Shown here: piece after piece, positions 54,783-63,101 of the stretch | Layout: every line of letters begins with the position of its first letter | Numbering within the stretch: the first letter of the stretch is position 1 | Assembly (NCBI RefSeq): GCF_019334305.1 | Contig: NZ_JAHWGH010000025.1 | Span: 1 to 64,000, forward strand | Direction of reading: 5' to 3' | DNA length: 64,000 nt | DNA from: Rossellomorea orangium | GTDB lineage: Bacteria; Bacillota; Bacilli; Bacillales; Bacillaceae_B | The notes under the pieces: generated by a model | Told to the model about the DNA's origin: nothing | Databases searched by the model: none | What the model saw: the letters and a program-made list of their open reading frames with translations, nothing else | Position numbers and translations under genes: made by a program

Positions 54783-56015
54783 TTAAACCCAGTCACCAGC
54801 TCTAAAGATTGGCTCGATTGTACCGTCTGCTTTTTCACCGTCAATATTCAATTGAGCAGATCCGATCATAAAATCAACATGAATCATACTTTCATTGTAG
54901 CCGATTTCCTTTAGTTGTTCAGCTGTCATGGACTTACCATCTTCGACACATACGGAAAGGGCTCTGCCAAGGGCTAAATGACAGGATGCATTTTCATCAA
55001 AAAGCGTATTATTAAAAATGATGTTTGTGTTTGAAATAGGGGAGTCATGAGGTACTAGCGCGACTTCGCCCAAGTATGATGCTCCTTCATCCGTTTCAAG
55101 AAGGTTCTTTAGGGTTTCATAGCCTTCTTCAGCTGAGTATTCAATCACTTTACCCTCCTTGAAGGTTAATGAAAAATCCTTTATAAGCGTACCGCTGTAA
55201 TTAAGCGGCTTTGTGCTTGAAACTACACCGTTTACTCCATATCTGACTGGAATTGTAAACACTTCTTCCGTTGGGAGATTCGGCACAAACGGGATGCCTT
55301 TATCATTGGTGAATTGAGCACTGATCCATTTGGTTTGCGGGTGGAATTCGATGGTCAGATCTGTACCCGGACCTTTGTAATGAAGTTTATTATATTTTCC
55401 TTCATTTAGACGGTTTGCTTTTTTATTCAGGTTATGGATATGGGCCTCCCAGAGTTTCACGGTATTTTCTTGATCTGTTCTGGTTGTATAAAAGATATTT
55501 TCCCATAGTTTATTGAAAGCCTCTTCTTTTGGAAGTTCGGGGAAAACGGTCTGAGCCCATTCAGTTGTTGGGATGGCTGCGATTAACCAGCTTATTTTCC
55601 CCCCGCCGATATAAGCTGAAAAGTCTTTCATAGCCTCGGCTGAAGTCCTGTTCAACAAGGCAACCCGTGTAGGATCTGTATCTCTTAGGAGAGAAGGGTT
55701 CGGGGCTGCTAAGTTTAGTAAAGCGACATTGTTTTCTGCCATTTCGATATATCCTTTTGCCTTCCAATCAGGAAACGTTTTCAACCCTTTTTCAGAGGAT
55801 TTCTCCAAGCGGATTTTTTTCAGCTCTTCATCATAGAAGTCGGTCAATACGTTGACGGCACCGGCTTCATACGCTTTCTCGGTAACCAGTCGAACAAACT
55901 CGTATGAGGTGATGGGTGCTGATATCAGCAGTTCCTGATCCTTTTGCAGGTTCAATCCGACCTGCACGATTAAATCTGCATATCTTTCTAAGTTTTTCTC
56001 AAATGAATGTTCCAT
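54783..56015 (-). CDS. ampS: M29-family metallo-aminopeptidase (AmpS-like)
   Basis: A cytoplasmic leucyl-type aminopeptidase of the thermophilic M29 family with 410 residues. Metal-ligand regions are the Glu in YLGEVALVPHDSPISN, His in CHLALGRAL and Asp in IHVDFMIGS. The ATG at 56015 is chosen because AAGGGGG lies upstream; an in-frame start at 56102 would add 29 unrelated residues. It is monocistronic. Confidence 0.9.
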   Translation of the reverse strand: MEHSFEKNLERYADLIVQVGLNLQKDQELLISAPITSYEFVRLVTEKAYEAGAVNVLTDFYDEELKKIRLEKSSEKGLKTFPDWKAKGYIEMAENNVALLNLAAPNPSLLRDTDPTRVALLNRTSAEAMKDFSAYIGGGKISWLIAAIPTTEWAQTVFPELPKEEAFNKLWENIFYTTRTDQENTVKLWEAHIHNLNKKANRLNEGKYNKLHYKGPGTDLTIEFHPQTKWISAQFTNDKGIPFVPNLPTEEVFTIPVRYGVNGVVSSTKPLNYSGTLIKDFSLTFKEGKVIEYSAEEGYETLKNLLETDEGASYLGEVALVPHDSPISNTNIIFNNTLFDENASCHLALGRALSVCVEDGKSMTAEQLKEIGYNESMIHVDFMIGSAQLNIDGEKADGTIEPIFRAGDWV

Positions 56016-56136
56016 TTGGTTATCCCCCTTAAATATGTATTCATCAATAACTATATCTCTTTTGTCAGAAAATTTCATTGAATAATATAGATTTTTAATC
56101 AAAAGCTAATGCTAGCTTTAAAAAGGATGTGAAGGA

Positions 56137-56772
56137 ATGGATTTCAATCTTTTATGGCAGGCGGTCATTCTTGTTGTAGGAGGTACACTCTTATTAAGAA
56201 TAGCAGGCAGGAAGTCGATTTCACAAATGAGTCTGGCTCAAGTAGTCATCATGATCGGAATCGGCTCTTTGCTCGTCCAGCCGATTGCAGGTGAAGGAGT
56301 TTGGTCTACATTAATGGTGGGGTTGGTTCTGGTTCTGTCTCTTGTTGTAATGGAGTATGCACAAATCAAAATTGATGGATTGGAAAAACTGATCACGGGA
56401 AGATCTAAACTCGTGATAAAGGATGGTGAACTGCAGAGGGATACGTTAAAAAAACTCAGATTAACCGTGGATCAGCTGGAAATGAAATTGCGACAAAATC
56501 AAATTCGTTCCATTTCAGACGTAGAAGAAGCCACTCTCGAACCCAGTGGACAATTGGGGTTTATCCTAAAACAAAATAAACAACCTGCAACGAAAGAAGA
56601 AATAAATTTATTGAAACAGGAAATACAGGCGCTTACCCTATTATTGAGGCCGACTCAAACCGGCTGCCAAGTATCGCGTACGCAATCCCAACCATTAAAT
56701 GCCGCAAACGATTTGTTTGATGAAGTGAGCACAGGGTACCATTCCATAGAGCCACCTGAAGAATTGAAGTAG
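56137..56772 (+). CDS. DUF421/YetF family membrane protein
   Basis: A 211-residue protein with an N-terminal membrane part (three helices, 5-80), followed by the cytoplasmic DUF421 domain: ITGRSKLVIKDGELQ, LEMKLRQNQIRSISDVEEATLEPSGQLG. YetF-type proteins are spore or vegetative membrane proteins of unclear role, some linked to germination. A Gln-rich C-terminal extension (180-211) is not conserved. The ATG at 56137 follows GAAGG. Confidence 0.82.
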   Translation: MDFNLLWQAVILVVGGTLLLRIAGRKSISQMSLAQVVIMIGIGSLLVQPIAGEGVWSTLMVGLVLVLSLVVMEYAQIKIDGLEKLITGRSKLVIKDGELQRDTLKKLRLTVDQLEMKLRQNQIRSISDVEEATLEPSGQLGFILKQNKQPATKEEINLLKQEIQALTLLLRPTQTGCQVSRTQSQPLNAANDLFDEVSTGYHSIEPPEELK

Positions 56773-56825
56773 GGTACATAGAGGTGTCTCGGTTTAATGC
56801 ACTTATACTTTAGCTAGAATATAGG

Positions 56826-56856
56826 ACTGGCCCTATACAGATGCCAGCCCTTTTAA
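56826..56856. terminator. Weak hairpin between yetF-like and peptide genes
   Basis: CTGGC pairs with GCCAG around an 11-base loop, followed by CCCTTTT on the plus strand. It is a modest terminator for the yetF-like gene. Confidence 0.45.
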
Positions 56857-56859
56857 ATC

Positions 56860-56976
56860 TTATAATTTACTTGAAAATGGTGGGAACTCTTCTTCATTAG
56901 AATTGACTACTACAACTCCGGCAAGGGCCATCGCCGTAAGGCTAATGATGATCACTAATTTTCTTAGTTCTTTCAA
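56860..56976 (-). CDS. Pro-peptide of an RRNPP quorum-sensing pair (38 aa)
   Basis: A 38-codon ORF starting at the TTG at 56976, seven bases after AGGAGGTG, which itself overlaps the stop codon of the regulator gene. It has two basic residues at the N-terminus (MKELRKLV), a hydrophobic export segment to about residue 24 and a polar tail NSNEEEFPPFSSKL. This is the form of Phr, PapR and NprX pheromone precursors: exported, trimmed and re-imported by Opp. The tail contains no SKPDIVG (NprX) or PFEF (PapR) sequence. The mature peptide probably lies in the last 7-10 residues. Confidence 0.75.
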   Translation of the reverse strand: MKELRKLVIIISLTAMALAGVVVVNSNEEEFPPFSSKL

Positions 56977-56989
56977 TTGTCTTCACCTC

Positions 56990-58246
56990 CTATAAAGTCA
57001 ACATTTCTTCATAAATGATATTAGCTTCATTTAGATGAAATGCAGCAAGCTTATATTTTCTGACCCCCTGGTAATACTGTCCGAAAAACGTAGAATACTC
57101 CGCGTATAATAAATGGGAACCATTCTTCTTGAAGAAGGGGAGAGCGTACTCTTTCATAAACATCTCGAATCCAGGAGGGAAATCATTTAATGCAAATTGA
57201 TAATAAGAGAACTGATAGTATTTATCCGGGTACTTATCTTTGGAACAAAGTCCCAACCCTTTAGGCAACCATAAATGAACATTGGAAAATTGATTCATCT
57301 TATAATATTCTTTGACGAGTGAGAGAATAGAGTAGAGTTTCCCTTCTTCGTCGGATTCTTTTAATTCTATGCTTTTCAAGTAATGCTGGATTGCTTCGTC
57401 ACTTTTTTTCATAAAAGATTTTAGGTACCCCAGGTTTTGCTCAACTTTTGAAAGTAAGGAGGTATATTGAATGGAGTGAGAAATGAAATTCGCCCATTCA
57501 TAATGCTTTAAAGCTTCCTCACTATAGCGAATTCTCCGATAACAGATACCTAATAGGAGATGTACCTCGGCGCATCTTTTCTGATAATATACTCCCTGAA
57601 AAATGGAAAGCGATTTTTCCCCATAATAAATGGCTAAACGGTACATGTTCAAACGGGCCAGAACCAGACTGTACAAATAGTATAAATCTGCTCGTTCTTC
57701 TTCATTTACGACATTACCGAGCACATAAAAAGTTTCCGCCTCTTTTAATTCTCCTTGGGCTTTTTTGTACTCTTCCAAAAGGTAATAATAATTCCCTTTA
57801 TATTTGTGGTAATAAAATCTCAAAGTATCCGTAAGTTCTTTATAATTAGATTGAACATGGACCATGTGTTTCAGAGCTTCTTCAAGGTTTCCTTTTATTA
57901 GTTGTACGCGGAAGCATAGGATTCTATAAAATAAATGCGTCATCAAGTCATCGGTCTCATCAAGATCTTTCATGATGAGTCTTTGAGTGGAATCGGCTTT
58001 AGCGGTATTGTTCCATAGTAATTCGTGGTTCCATTTTTCGAGAAGATTGTTCAAATGATTCGGACGGTCTAGCAGATTATTCACACCCAACCGCTCACAA
58101 AGCAAGTTGATGATGTCATTTGACGGGGTCACTTGATTATTTTCCAGTTTGGAAAGGTAAGATATGGAAATGATTCCTTTTGCTAAATCTTCTTGGGTTA
58201 ACTTCCTTTTATGTCTGTGAAAACGGATTTTTGAACCGATCGTCAT
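56990..58246 (-). CDS. RRNPP-family (NprR-like) transcriptional regulator
   Basis: A 418-residue cytoplasmic regulator. An Xre-type helix-turn-helix fills residues 1-60 (RKLTQEDLAKGIISISYLSKLENNQ). A helical TPR array runs from about 75 to 415 and would bind a short imported peptide. Length and layout match NprR (about 420 aa) rather than PlcR (about 285). A 38-aa peptide gene follows with a ribosome binding site overlapping its stop, the usual arrangement for this family. AGAGGAG precedes the ATG at 58246. Target genes are not evident. Confidence 0.82.
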   Translation of the reverse strand: MTIGSKIRFHRHKRKLTQEDLAKGIISISYLSKLENNQVTPSNDIINLLCERLGVNNLLDRPNHLNNLLEKWNHELLWNNTAKADSTQRLIMKDLDETDDLMTHLFYRILCFRVQLIKGNLEEALKHMVHVQSNYKELTDTLRFYYHKYKGNYYYLLEEYKKAQGELKEAETFYVLGNVVNEEERADLYYLYSLVLARLNMYRLAIYYGEKSLSIFQGVYYQKRCAEVHLLLGICYRRIRYSEEALKHYEWANFISHSIQYTSLLSKVEQNLGYLKSFMKKSDEAIQHYLKSIELKESDEEGKLYSILSLVKEYYKMNQFSNVHLWLPKGLGLCSKDKYPDKYYQFSYYQFALNDFPPGFEMFMKEYALPFFKKNGSHLLYAEYSTFFGQYYQGVRKYKLAAFHLNEANIIYEEMLTL

Positions 58247-58391
58247 TTGAGTCTTCTCCTCTAACTAGACATTAGACACTGTGTTATGGAACAGATTATT
58301 AAAATAGTAACATAAAAAAAGGATAAAAGTTTTGAATATTCCTATAATTATAATTTTTTGTAGGTAATTGGTATGGTGTTATGTTCATGGT

Positions 58392-58437
58392 GATGGTCAA
58401 ATCGAGACCATCGCCAATCCATTCCCTTTGGTATAAT
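58392..58437 (+). promoter_or_regulatory. Inverted repeat and extended -10 promoter of ltaA
   Basis: TGG-TATAAT (58429-58437) is an extended -10 element. GATGGTC (58392-58398) and GACCATC (58406-58412), an inverted repeat with a 7-base gap, cover the -35 region, where an operator would lie. Confidence 0.4.
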
Positions 58438-58472
58438 GAATGTAACAAACGTATTAGAGGAGGAGTCTCACA

Positions 58473-59489
58473 ATGATTGATTTACGAAGTGATACAGTTA
58501 CAAAGCCAACGGAAGAAATGAGAAGGGCAGCATACGAGGCTGAAGTCGGGGATGATGTATACGGTGAGGATCCTACCGTCCTAAAGCTAGAAAAGGAAGC
58601 CGCCAGGATACTGGGTAAGGAGGAGGCTTTATTTGTCACAAGTGGTACACAAGGGAACCAAATTGCCGTTTTAACCCATACACGGCCGGGAAATGAAATT
58701 CTATTAGAAACAAATTCACATATTTTCTATTATGAATCAGGTGCGGTTGCAGCTTTAGCAGGTGTTCAAACCAGGACAATTGAAGGAATCAATGGAGAAA
58801 TGGATCCTAAAGAAATTGAAACTGCTATTCGAACGGAAGATCAACATTTTCCGGAAACAGGTTTAATATGCCTGGAGAATTCACATAATCGTGCAGGAGG
58901 GGCCATTGTTTCACCTGAAAATATGAAAGCCATTCATGCCATTGCGAGGAAACACTCCATTCCTGTACATGTTGATGGTGCACGACTCTTTAACGCAGTG
59001 GCTTCAAGTGGCAGAGATGTCAGGGAATTCACGGATCATTGTGATACCATTCAAATTTGCTTATCTAAAGGATTGGGCGCCCCTATAGGTTCAATCATTG
59101 CCGGTGACCATGACTTTATTAGGCAGGCTCGAAAATGGAGGAAACGACTGGGAGGGGGATTAAGACAAACAGGAATAATTGCTGCTCCAGGTTTGGTTGC
59201 ACTGACCAAAATGAGAGAACGATTAGTGGAAGACCATGATAAGGCGAAGCTCTTGCAGGAAACCCTTCAATCATGTAATGGAATTGAAGTCATCAATGAA
59301 GTTGATACAAATATCGTAGTGGTGGATGTATCCGGAAGAGGAATGACATCGGAGCAATTTGTAGAAGGGTTAAAGAAGAAGGGAATATTGGCTGTTACCT
59401 TTGGACCGACTCTTGTCCGATTCACTACTCATTTTGATGTATCGATGGACGATATGGAAAAGGTTTCTCTTATACTCAGGGAAAAATGA
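58473..59489 (+). CDS. ltaA: Low-specificity L-threonine aldolase
   Basis: A PLP-dependent enzyme that cleaves L-threonine or L-allo-threonine to glycine and acetaldehyde. The 338-residue protein starts with IDLRSDTVTKPTEEM and has PLP Lys199 in LSKGLGAPIGS and VHVDGARLFNA with the Asp that binds the pyridine nitrogen. GAGGAGG precedes the ATG. It is divergent from the RRNPP regulator. Confidence 0.92.
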   Translation: MIDLRSDTVTKPTEEMRRAAYEAEVGDDVYGEDPTVLKLEKEAARILGKEEALFVTSGTQGNQIAVLTHTRPGNEILLETNSHIFYYESGAVAALAGVQTRTIEGINGEMDPKEIETAIRTEDQHFPETGLICLENSHNRAGGAIVSPENMKAIHAIARKHSIPVHVDGARLFNAVASSGRDVREFTDHCDTIQICLSKGLGAPIGSIIAGDHDFIRQARKWRKRLGGGLRQTGIIAAPGLVALTKMRERLVEDHDKAKLLQETLQSCNGIEVINEVDTNIVVVDVSGRGMTSEQFVEGLKKKGILAVTFGPTLVRFTTHFDVSMDDMEKVSLILREK

Positions 59490-59557
59490 TTAATACATAT
59501 CGTGGGAGATACACTTGATTAAAGGAGGAGAGGGCATGAAGAGCCCTTCCACCATAA

Positions 59558-59893
59558 TTATTCTTTGTGATCCAGTTGTTTTCCATGATGTGGATGTGGA
59601 TGCCATCTCATCATGTAGCCATTTTCTTTCAGCTTTTGATGTTTGCTTTCCATCATCTTAAGTACTTTGTCTCCTTGTTCTTTTGAGAAGACGCCGTATT
59701 CAACATATTTATTCACGAGTTCTTTCTTTGTCGAGTACATTTGTTCATGTAATTTACCAAGCTCAGCTTTTTGTTCTTCCGTTAGATTCACCTTTTGATC
59801 CGGTGCTTGTCCTTCACCTTCTGCAGAAGCAAAAGATCCGAAACTAAGGCTAAGTATGAAGACAGCTAAGATGGATACAACCAATTTTTTCAT
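59558..59893 (-). CDS. yckD: YckD-like secreted protein (DUF2680)
   Basis: A 111-residue protein with a signal peptide (1-24, ending ASA), then a helical DUF2680 region (LTEEQKAELGKLHEQMYSTKKELVNKYVEYGVFSKEQG) and a His-rich tail, WHPHPHHGKQLDHKE, which could bind metal. Function is unknown. AAAGGAGGG precedes the ATG. Confidence 0.82.
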   Translation of the reverse strand: MKKLVVSILAVFILSLSFGSFASAEGEGQAPDQKVNLTEEQKAELGKLHEQMYSTKKELVNKYVEYGVFSKEQGDKVLKMMESKHQKLKENGYMMRWHPHPHHGKQLDHKE

Positions 59894-60021
59894 TTATATT
59901 CCCTCCTTTCTAAAGTTTCTCTTATATTCTTTGCGAAATATTAGCAGAATATGTAAGAGTGGACGAGTCATAAAAAGAATTGGTAGTATAAATAGTAATA
60001 GAAATAGAATGAGGGGGTTGA

Positions 60022-60429
60022 ATGATGTTAAACAAATTTTTATCGAGTATCGGGATCGGACATGTGAAAGTAGATACAATCGTGCATACTACTGAGATTT
60101 CCCCGGGGGATCATATTAAGGGGGACGTCGTTCTCAAGGGGGGGATGGCCGATCAGCCGATAAATAAAGTTCAATTATTATTGCTTTATAAATATGAAGA
60201 AGACAAAAAGGATAGTGATTTTTGCTATCATGAAAAAGACTTAAAGACCATTACCATAGACAATATCGGGACGATCAAAGCCGGGGAAGAAAAGCGGATC
60301 CCATTTGAGTTCCCTACTGAATCCGATCACCCTAAAACCACTGATACAGACCAAACAATACTGAGGACGACGGTAGATATCCCTCAGGCGGTAGATCCTA
60401 CAGATGAAGACAGCATCTTCATCCGCTGA
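60022..60429 (+). CDS. Short Spo0M-like protein (arrestin-like N domain)
   Basis: A 135-residue protein matching only the N-terminal half of Spo0M (sporulation-control protein, about 258 aa): LNKFLSSIGIGHVKVDTIVHTTEISPGDHIKGDVVLKGG, then KAGEEKRIPFEFP and DIPQAVDPTDEDSIFIR. The usual C-terminal half is missing, and no continuation is seen after the stop in any frame. GAGGGGG precedes the tandem ATG at 60022/60025. A 21-bp inverted repeat starts in the last codons. It is either a short paralogue or a decayed gene; intact codons favour a paralogue. Confidence 0.75.
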   Translation: MMLNKFLSSIGIGHVKVDTIVHTTEISPGDHIKGDVVLKGGMADQPINKVQLLLLYKYEEDKKDSDFCYHEKDLKTITIDNIGTIKAGEEKRIPFEFPTESDHPKTTDTDQTILRTTVDIPQAVDPTDEDSIFIR

Positions 60430-60478
60430 ATACAAGAAGGACCGATTCATTTAATGGATCGGTCCTTCTTGTATTCAG
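60426..60478. repeat. 21-bp perfect inverted repeat spanning the stop codon
   Basis: Bases 60426-60446 are the exact complement of 60458-60478, with an 11-base loop. The left arm covers the final codon and the stop of the Spo0M-like gene. No T run follows, so it is unlike the terminators around it, though it may still stop transcription or protect the 3' end. Confidence 0.85.
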
Positions 60479-60544
60479 GAAGAAGACCAAGAAAGAAAAG
60501 TACAATGTTCTCATTGAAATCCATAAATACCCAATGTAAAATGT

Positions 60545-60558
60545 AGTAAGCGTATACA
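60545..60558 (+). promoter_or_regulatory. Possible CcpA (cre) site upstream of cstA
   Basis: AGTAAGCGTATACA matches the cre consensus TGWAANCGNTNWCA at most positions, about 55 bases before cstA; a TATACT at 60584-60589 may be the -10. Carbon control of cstA would make sense. Confidence 0.3.
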
Positions 60559-60613
60559 TTCTAAAAATTCAGATATTAAGATGTATACTAATATGAGATA
60601 GAGGAGGAATATG

Positions 60614-62353
60614 ATGGGTGGAATATGGTTAGCGGTCATTGGGGGTATTGTATTTTTAGTAGGATATAAATATTATTCTACACTTATTGCGGAAAGAGTG
60701 TACAGGCTCGATCCGAGTTATGTAACACCCGCTCACCAGTATAAAGACGGTGTGGACTTTGTTCCAACGAATAAATTTGTCCTTTGGGGGCACCATTTTA
60801 CTTCAGTTGCCGGGGCTGCCCCAATCGTCGGGCCGGCAATTGCCGTGTATTGGGGATGGCTTCCCGCTTTTCTTTGGGTGATTTTCGGGACCGTGTTCGC
60901 AGCGGGTGTCCATGATTTTGGAACTTTGGTACTCTCCGTGAGAAATAAGGGACAATCAGTAGGTTCTTTAGCGAATAAGTTGATAGGGAAGAGGGCAAAA
61001 GTACTTTTTCTATTTATCATTTTAATTCTTGTATTAATGGTCAATGCGGTGTTTGCATGGGTCATAGCGAACTTATTCATCACGTTCCCGGCAAGCGTCT
61101 TATCTGTCTTTATCCAGATTCCGCTGGCTGTATGGATTGGATATTCCGTATACAAGCGGAATGGTAGCATGCTATTGCCTTCGATAGTAGCCCTTGGTGT
61201 CATGTATGCATCAGCAGTTATCGCAAGCAGGGTTGATTTTTTACAAATTGATTTGGTCCGTTATTTCGGAGGGCAGGATGCCACTTCATTATTTGGTTTA
61301 AGCTCAACAAGTATGGCATTCTTTGTATGGATCGTTATTCTGATGATCTACGTGTACATAGCTTCCATTCTTCCTGTATGGAAACTGTTACAGCCAAGGG
61401 ATTATATCAATTCACATCAGCTCATAGTAGGTCTGGGATTACTATACCTCGGGCTATTGTTTACAAATCCTGAGATTACGGCTCCAATGACAAATGGATC
61501 TGCGGATGTATCCTGGTTCCCATTACTATTTATTACAATTGCATGTGGAGCCATCTCCGGTTTTCACGGTCTCGTTTCTTCAGGTACATCTTCAAAGCAG
61601 TTGAATAAGGAAACAGATGCACGCTTTGTTGGTTACCTTGGTGCAGTCGGGGAAGGGGCGCTTGCGTTGATTGCAATCATCGCTTGTATTACCTTTTTCC
61701 CCAATGTTGAAGAATTTAAAGCAACATACAGTGGATTTGCCGCTGCCAGTGGTGCCGGATTAGGAGTGTTCATTAAAGGAGCCGGCCAACTCGCCACAGG
61801 TGTAGGCATCCCGGCAGATATTGCTGCAACGATTGTATCCGTCATCATCGTAAGTTTCGCTGCCACAACACTGGATTCATCTGTTCGACTCATGAGGTAT
61901 ATCATTGCAGAATTGGGAGAGGAATACAAGGTAAATCCTTTGACCAATGCTCATGTTGCCACAACCATTGCAGTCGTATCCAGTGCTGCATTGACCTTGT
62001 TGCCTCAAGGTCCTAAAGGATTTGGATCCGGTGGATACCTTCTTTGGCCGTTATTCGGTACATCGAACCAATTGCTTGCTGGAATCAGTTTACTGCTGAT
62101 TACAATATGGCTCAAACGTCAGGGCAGGAATTACTTAGCTACATTGATTCCAATGTTGTTCCTCATGTTTATGACACTTTGGGCAATGATTCATCAGGTT
62201 GTGTTTGAATGGTCGGGAGCTGGTGAGTCTGAGGGGAATATGCTCTTGTTCATCTTCGGAAGCATTATCCTGATTTTCACTCTGTGGATACTTATCACCG
62301 CGGCATCTTCGCTTTCTAAAAAGGGAGATGGACCTTCACAATTCTCAGCTTAA
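60614..62353 (+). CDS. cstA: Carbon starvation protein CstA
   Basis: A membrane permease of about 579 residues and around 15 helices of the CstA family, which transports pyruvate (and perhaps peptides) and is induced when carbon runs out. VAGAAPIVGPAIAVYWGWLPAFLW and GVHDFGTLV are typical. The second ATG (60614) lies six bases after AGGAGG and is preferred over the ATG at 60611. A possible cre site is upstream. It is followed by a small cluster with a cory-CC-star protein and an ArsA-like ATPase. Confidence 0.92.
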   Translation: MGGIWLAVIGGIVFLVGYKYYSTLIAERVYRLDPSYVTPAHQYKDGVDFVPTNKFVLWGHHFTSVAGAAPIVGPAIAVYWGWLPAFLWVIFGTVFAAGVHDFGTLVLSVRNKGQSVGSLANKLIGKRAKVLFLFIILILVLMVNAVFAWVIANLFITFPASVLSVFIQIPLAVWIGYSVYKRNGSMLLPSIVALGVMYASAVIASRVDFLQIDLVRYFGGQDATSLFGLSSTSMAFFVWIVILMIYVYIASILPVWKLLQPRDYINSHQLIVGLGLLYLGLLFTNPEITAPMTNGSADVSWFPLLFITIACGAISGFHGLVSSGTSSKQLNKETDARFVGYLGAVGEGALALIAIIACITFFPNVEEFKATYSGFAAASGAGLGVFIKGAGQLATGVGIPADIAATIVSVIIVSFAATTLDSSVRLMRYIIAELGEEYKVNPLTNAHVATTIAVVSSAALTLLPQGPKGFGSGGYLLWPLFGTSNQLLAGISLLLITIWLKRQGRNYLATLIPMLFLMFMTLWAMIHQVVFEWSGAGESEGNMLLFIFGSIILIFTLWILITAASSLSKKGDGPSQFSA

Positions 62354-62421
62354 GCATTACGTTAGGGGGATTCTATTCGGATCCCCCTATTCATTACATA
62401 TTTAAAAAGGGAGGAATAGGA

Positions 62422-62472
62422 ATGGTAGAAGTCATGATGATTCGTGCAGAACTTGAAGTCGGTATGGGGTGA
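62422..62472 (+). CDS. Short ORF (16 aa) before the 95-aa ORF
   Basis: MVEVMMIRAELEVGMG then TGA, preceded by AAAGGGAGGA, the best ribosome binding site in this stretch. The ORF is in the same frame as the following 95-aa ORF, with only the TGA and eleven further codons between. It may be a leader peptide or the true N-terminus of an interrupted gene. Confidence 0.4.
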   Translation: MVEVMMIRAELEVGMG

Positions 62473-62505
62473 TGCGGTGGGGTTAGTGGTGACGGGTTCA
62501 TCACA

Positions 62506-62793
62506 ATGAAACATGATTTTTCTCATCATGATCACGAAAGAAGCCTCCTTGCAGGACTATATTGTGAAACAGCTGAAAAATATGGGGAAGCCGTACAGAT
62601 CATATACTGTGATCCTAGAAATATGTTATCCATCGTCTACTACATGGGAAGACAGGTATGGAGAAAACAGATTCCTTTTTTCACTGCATGTTATTCTTTG
62701 CTATTCCATATCAAAAGGGAAGCCATTTTCATTAATGGGCATTATCTGAGCGACAAACGAATGTATCATGCAACAATCCAAGACTTTCTATAA
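62506..62793 (+). CDS. Hypothetical protein (95 aa), possibly an interrupted gene
   Basis: A 95-codon ORF, His/Tyr-rich at the start (MKHDFSHHDHERSLLAG) with Cys residues near 19 and 34, no membrane segment and no recognised domain. Its ATG lacks a ribosome binding site. Upstream in the same frame are eleven open codons, a TGA and the 16-aa ORF with a strong site, so a longer reading frame may have been cut by one stop. It is followed directly by the cory-CC-star gene, whose ribosome binding site overlaps its stop. Confidence 0.5.
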   Translation: MKHDFSHHDHERSLLAGLYCETAEKYGEAVQIIYCDPRNMLSIVYYMGRQVWRKQIPFFTACYSLLFHIKREAIFINGHYLSDKRMYHATIQDFL

Positions 62794-62806
62794 GGAGGGA
62801 ACACCG

Positions 62807-63076
62807 TTGGATTCAACTTTAAAAGCAAAGTTCAAAAGAGTAATAGAGCTTTATGATGACATGATACGCCTCCCTCACAAAACGGAAATTGCCAGGGAAT
62901 TGAGGGACGAGGATGATTTATTCTTTTTGCTGCTTTATTCAGAAATGCTTGGAATACCCAACCCTGTATTCTATTACACATTGGAACTTTATCCATTTAT
63001 CATAGAAAAGTTTCATGATTGGCACTTAAGGATGGGGATGGAACACTCTCCTCTGGATGGTATCAGATGTTGTTGA
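62807..63076 (+). CDS. cory-CC-star family protein
   Basis: An 89-residue protein ending in Gly-Ile-Arg-Cys-Cys just before the stop, the mark of the cory-CC-star family. The body is helical (RVIELYDDMIRLPHKTEIARELRDEDDLFFLLLYSEMLGIPNPVFYYTLELYPF, with variable surroundings). The TTG at 62807 is chosen for its AAGGAGG; an ATG at 62768 lies inside the previous ORF. It stands directly before an ArsA-like ATPase, a linkage I recall for this family. The CC end may be lipidated, metal bound or redox active; the function is unknown. Confidence 0.75.
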   Translation: MDSTLKAKFKRVIELYDDMIRLPHKTEIARELRDEDDLFFLLLYSEMLGIPNPVFYYTLELYPFIIEKFHDWHLRMGMEHSPLDGIRCC

Positions 63077-63101
63077 AAATAAGTGAAGGAAGGAGCATGG
63101 T

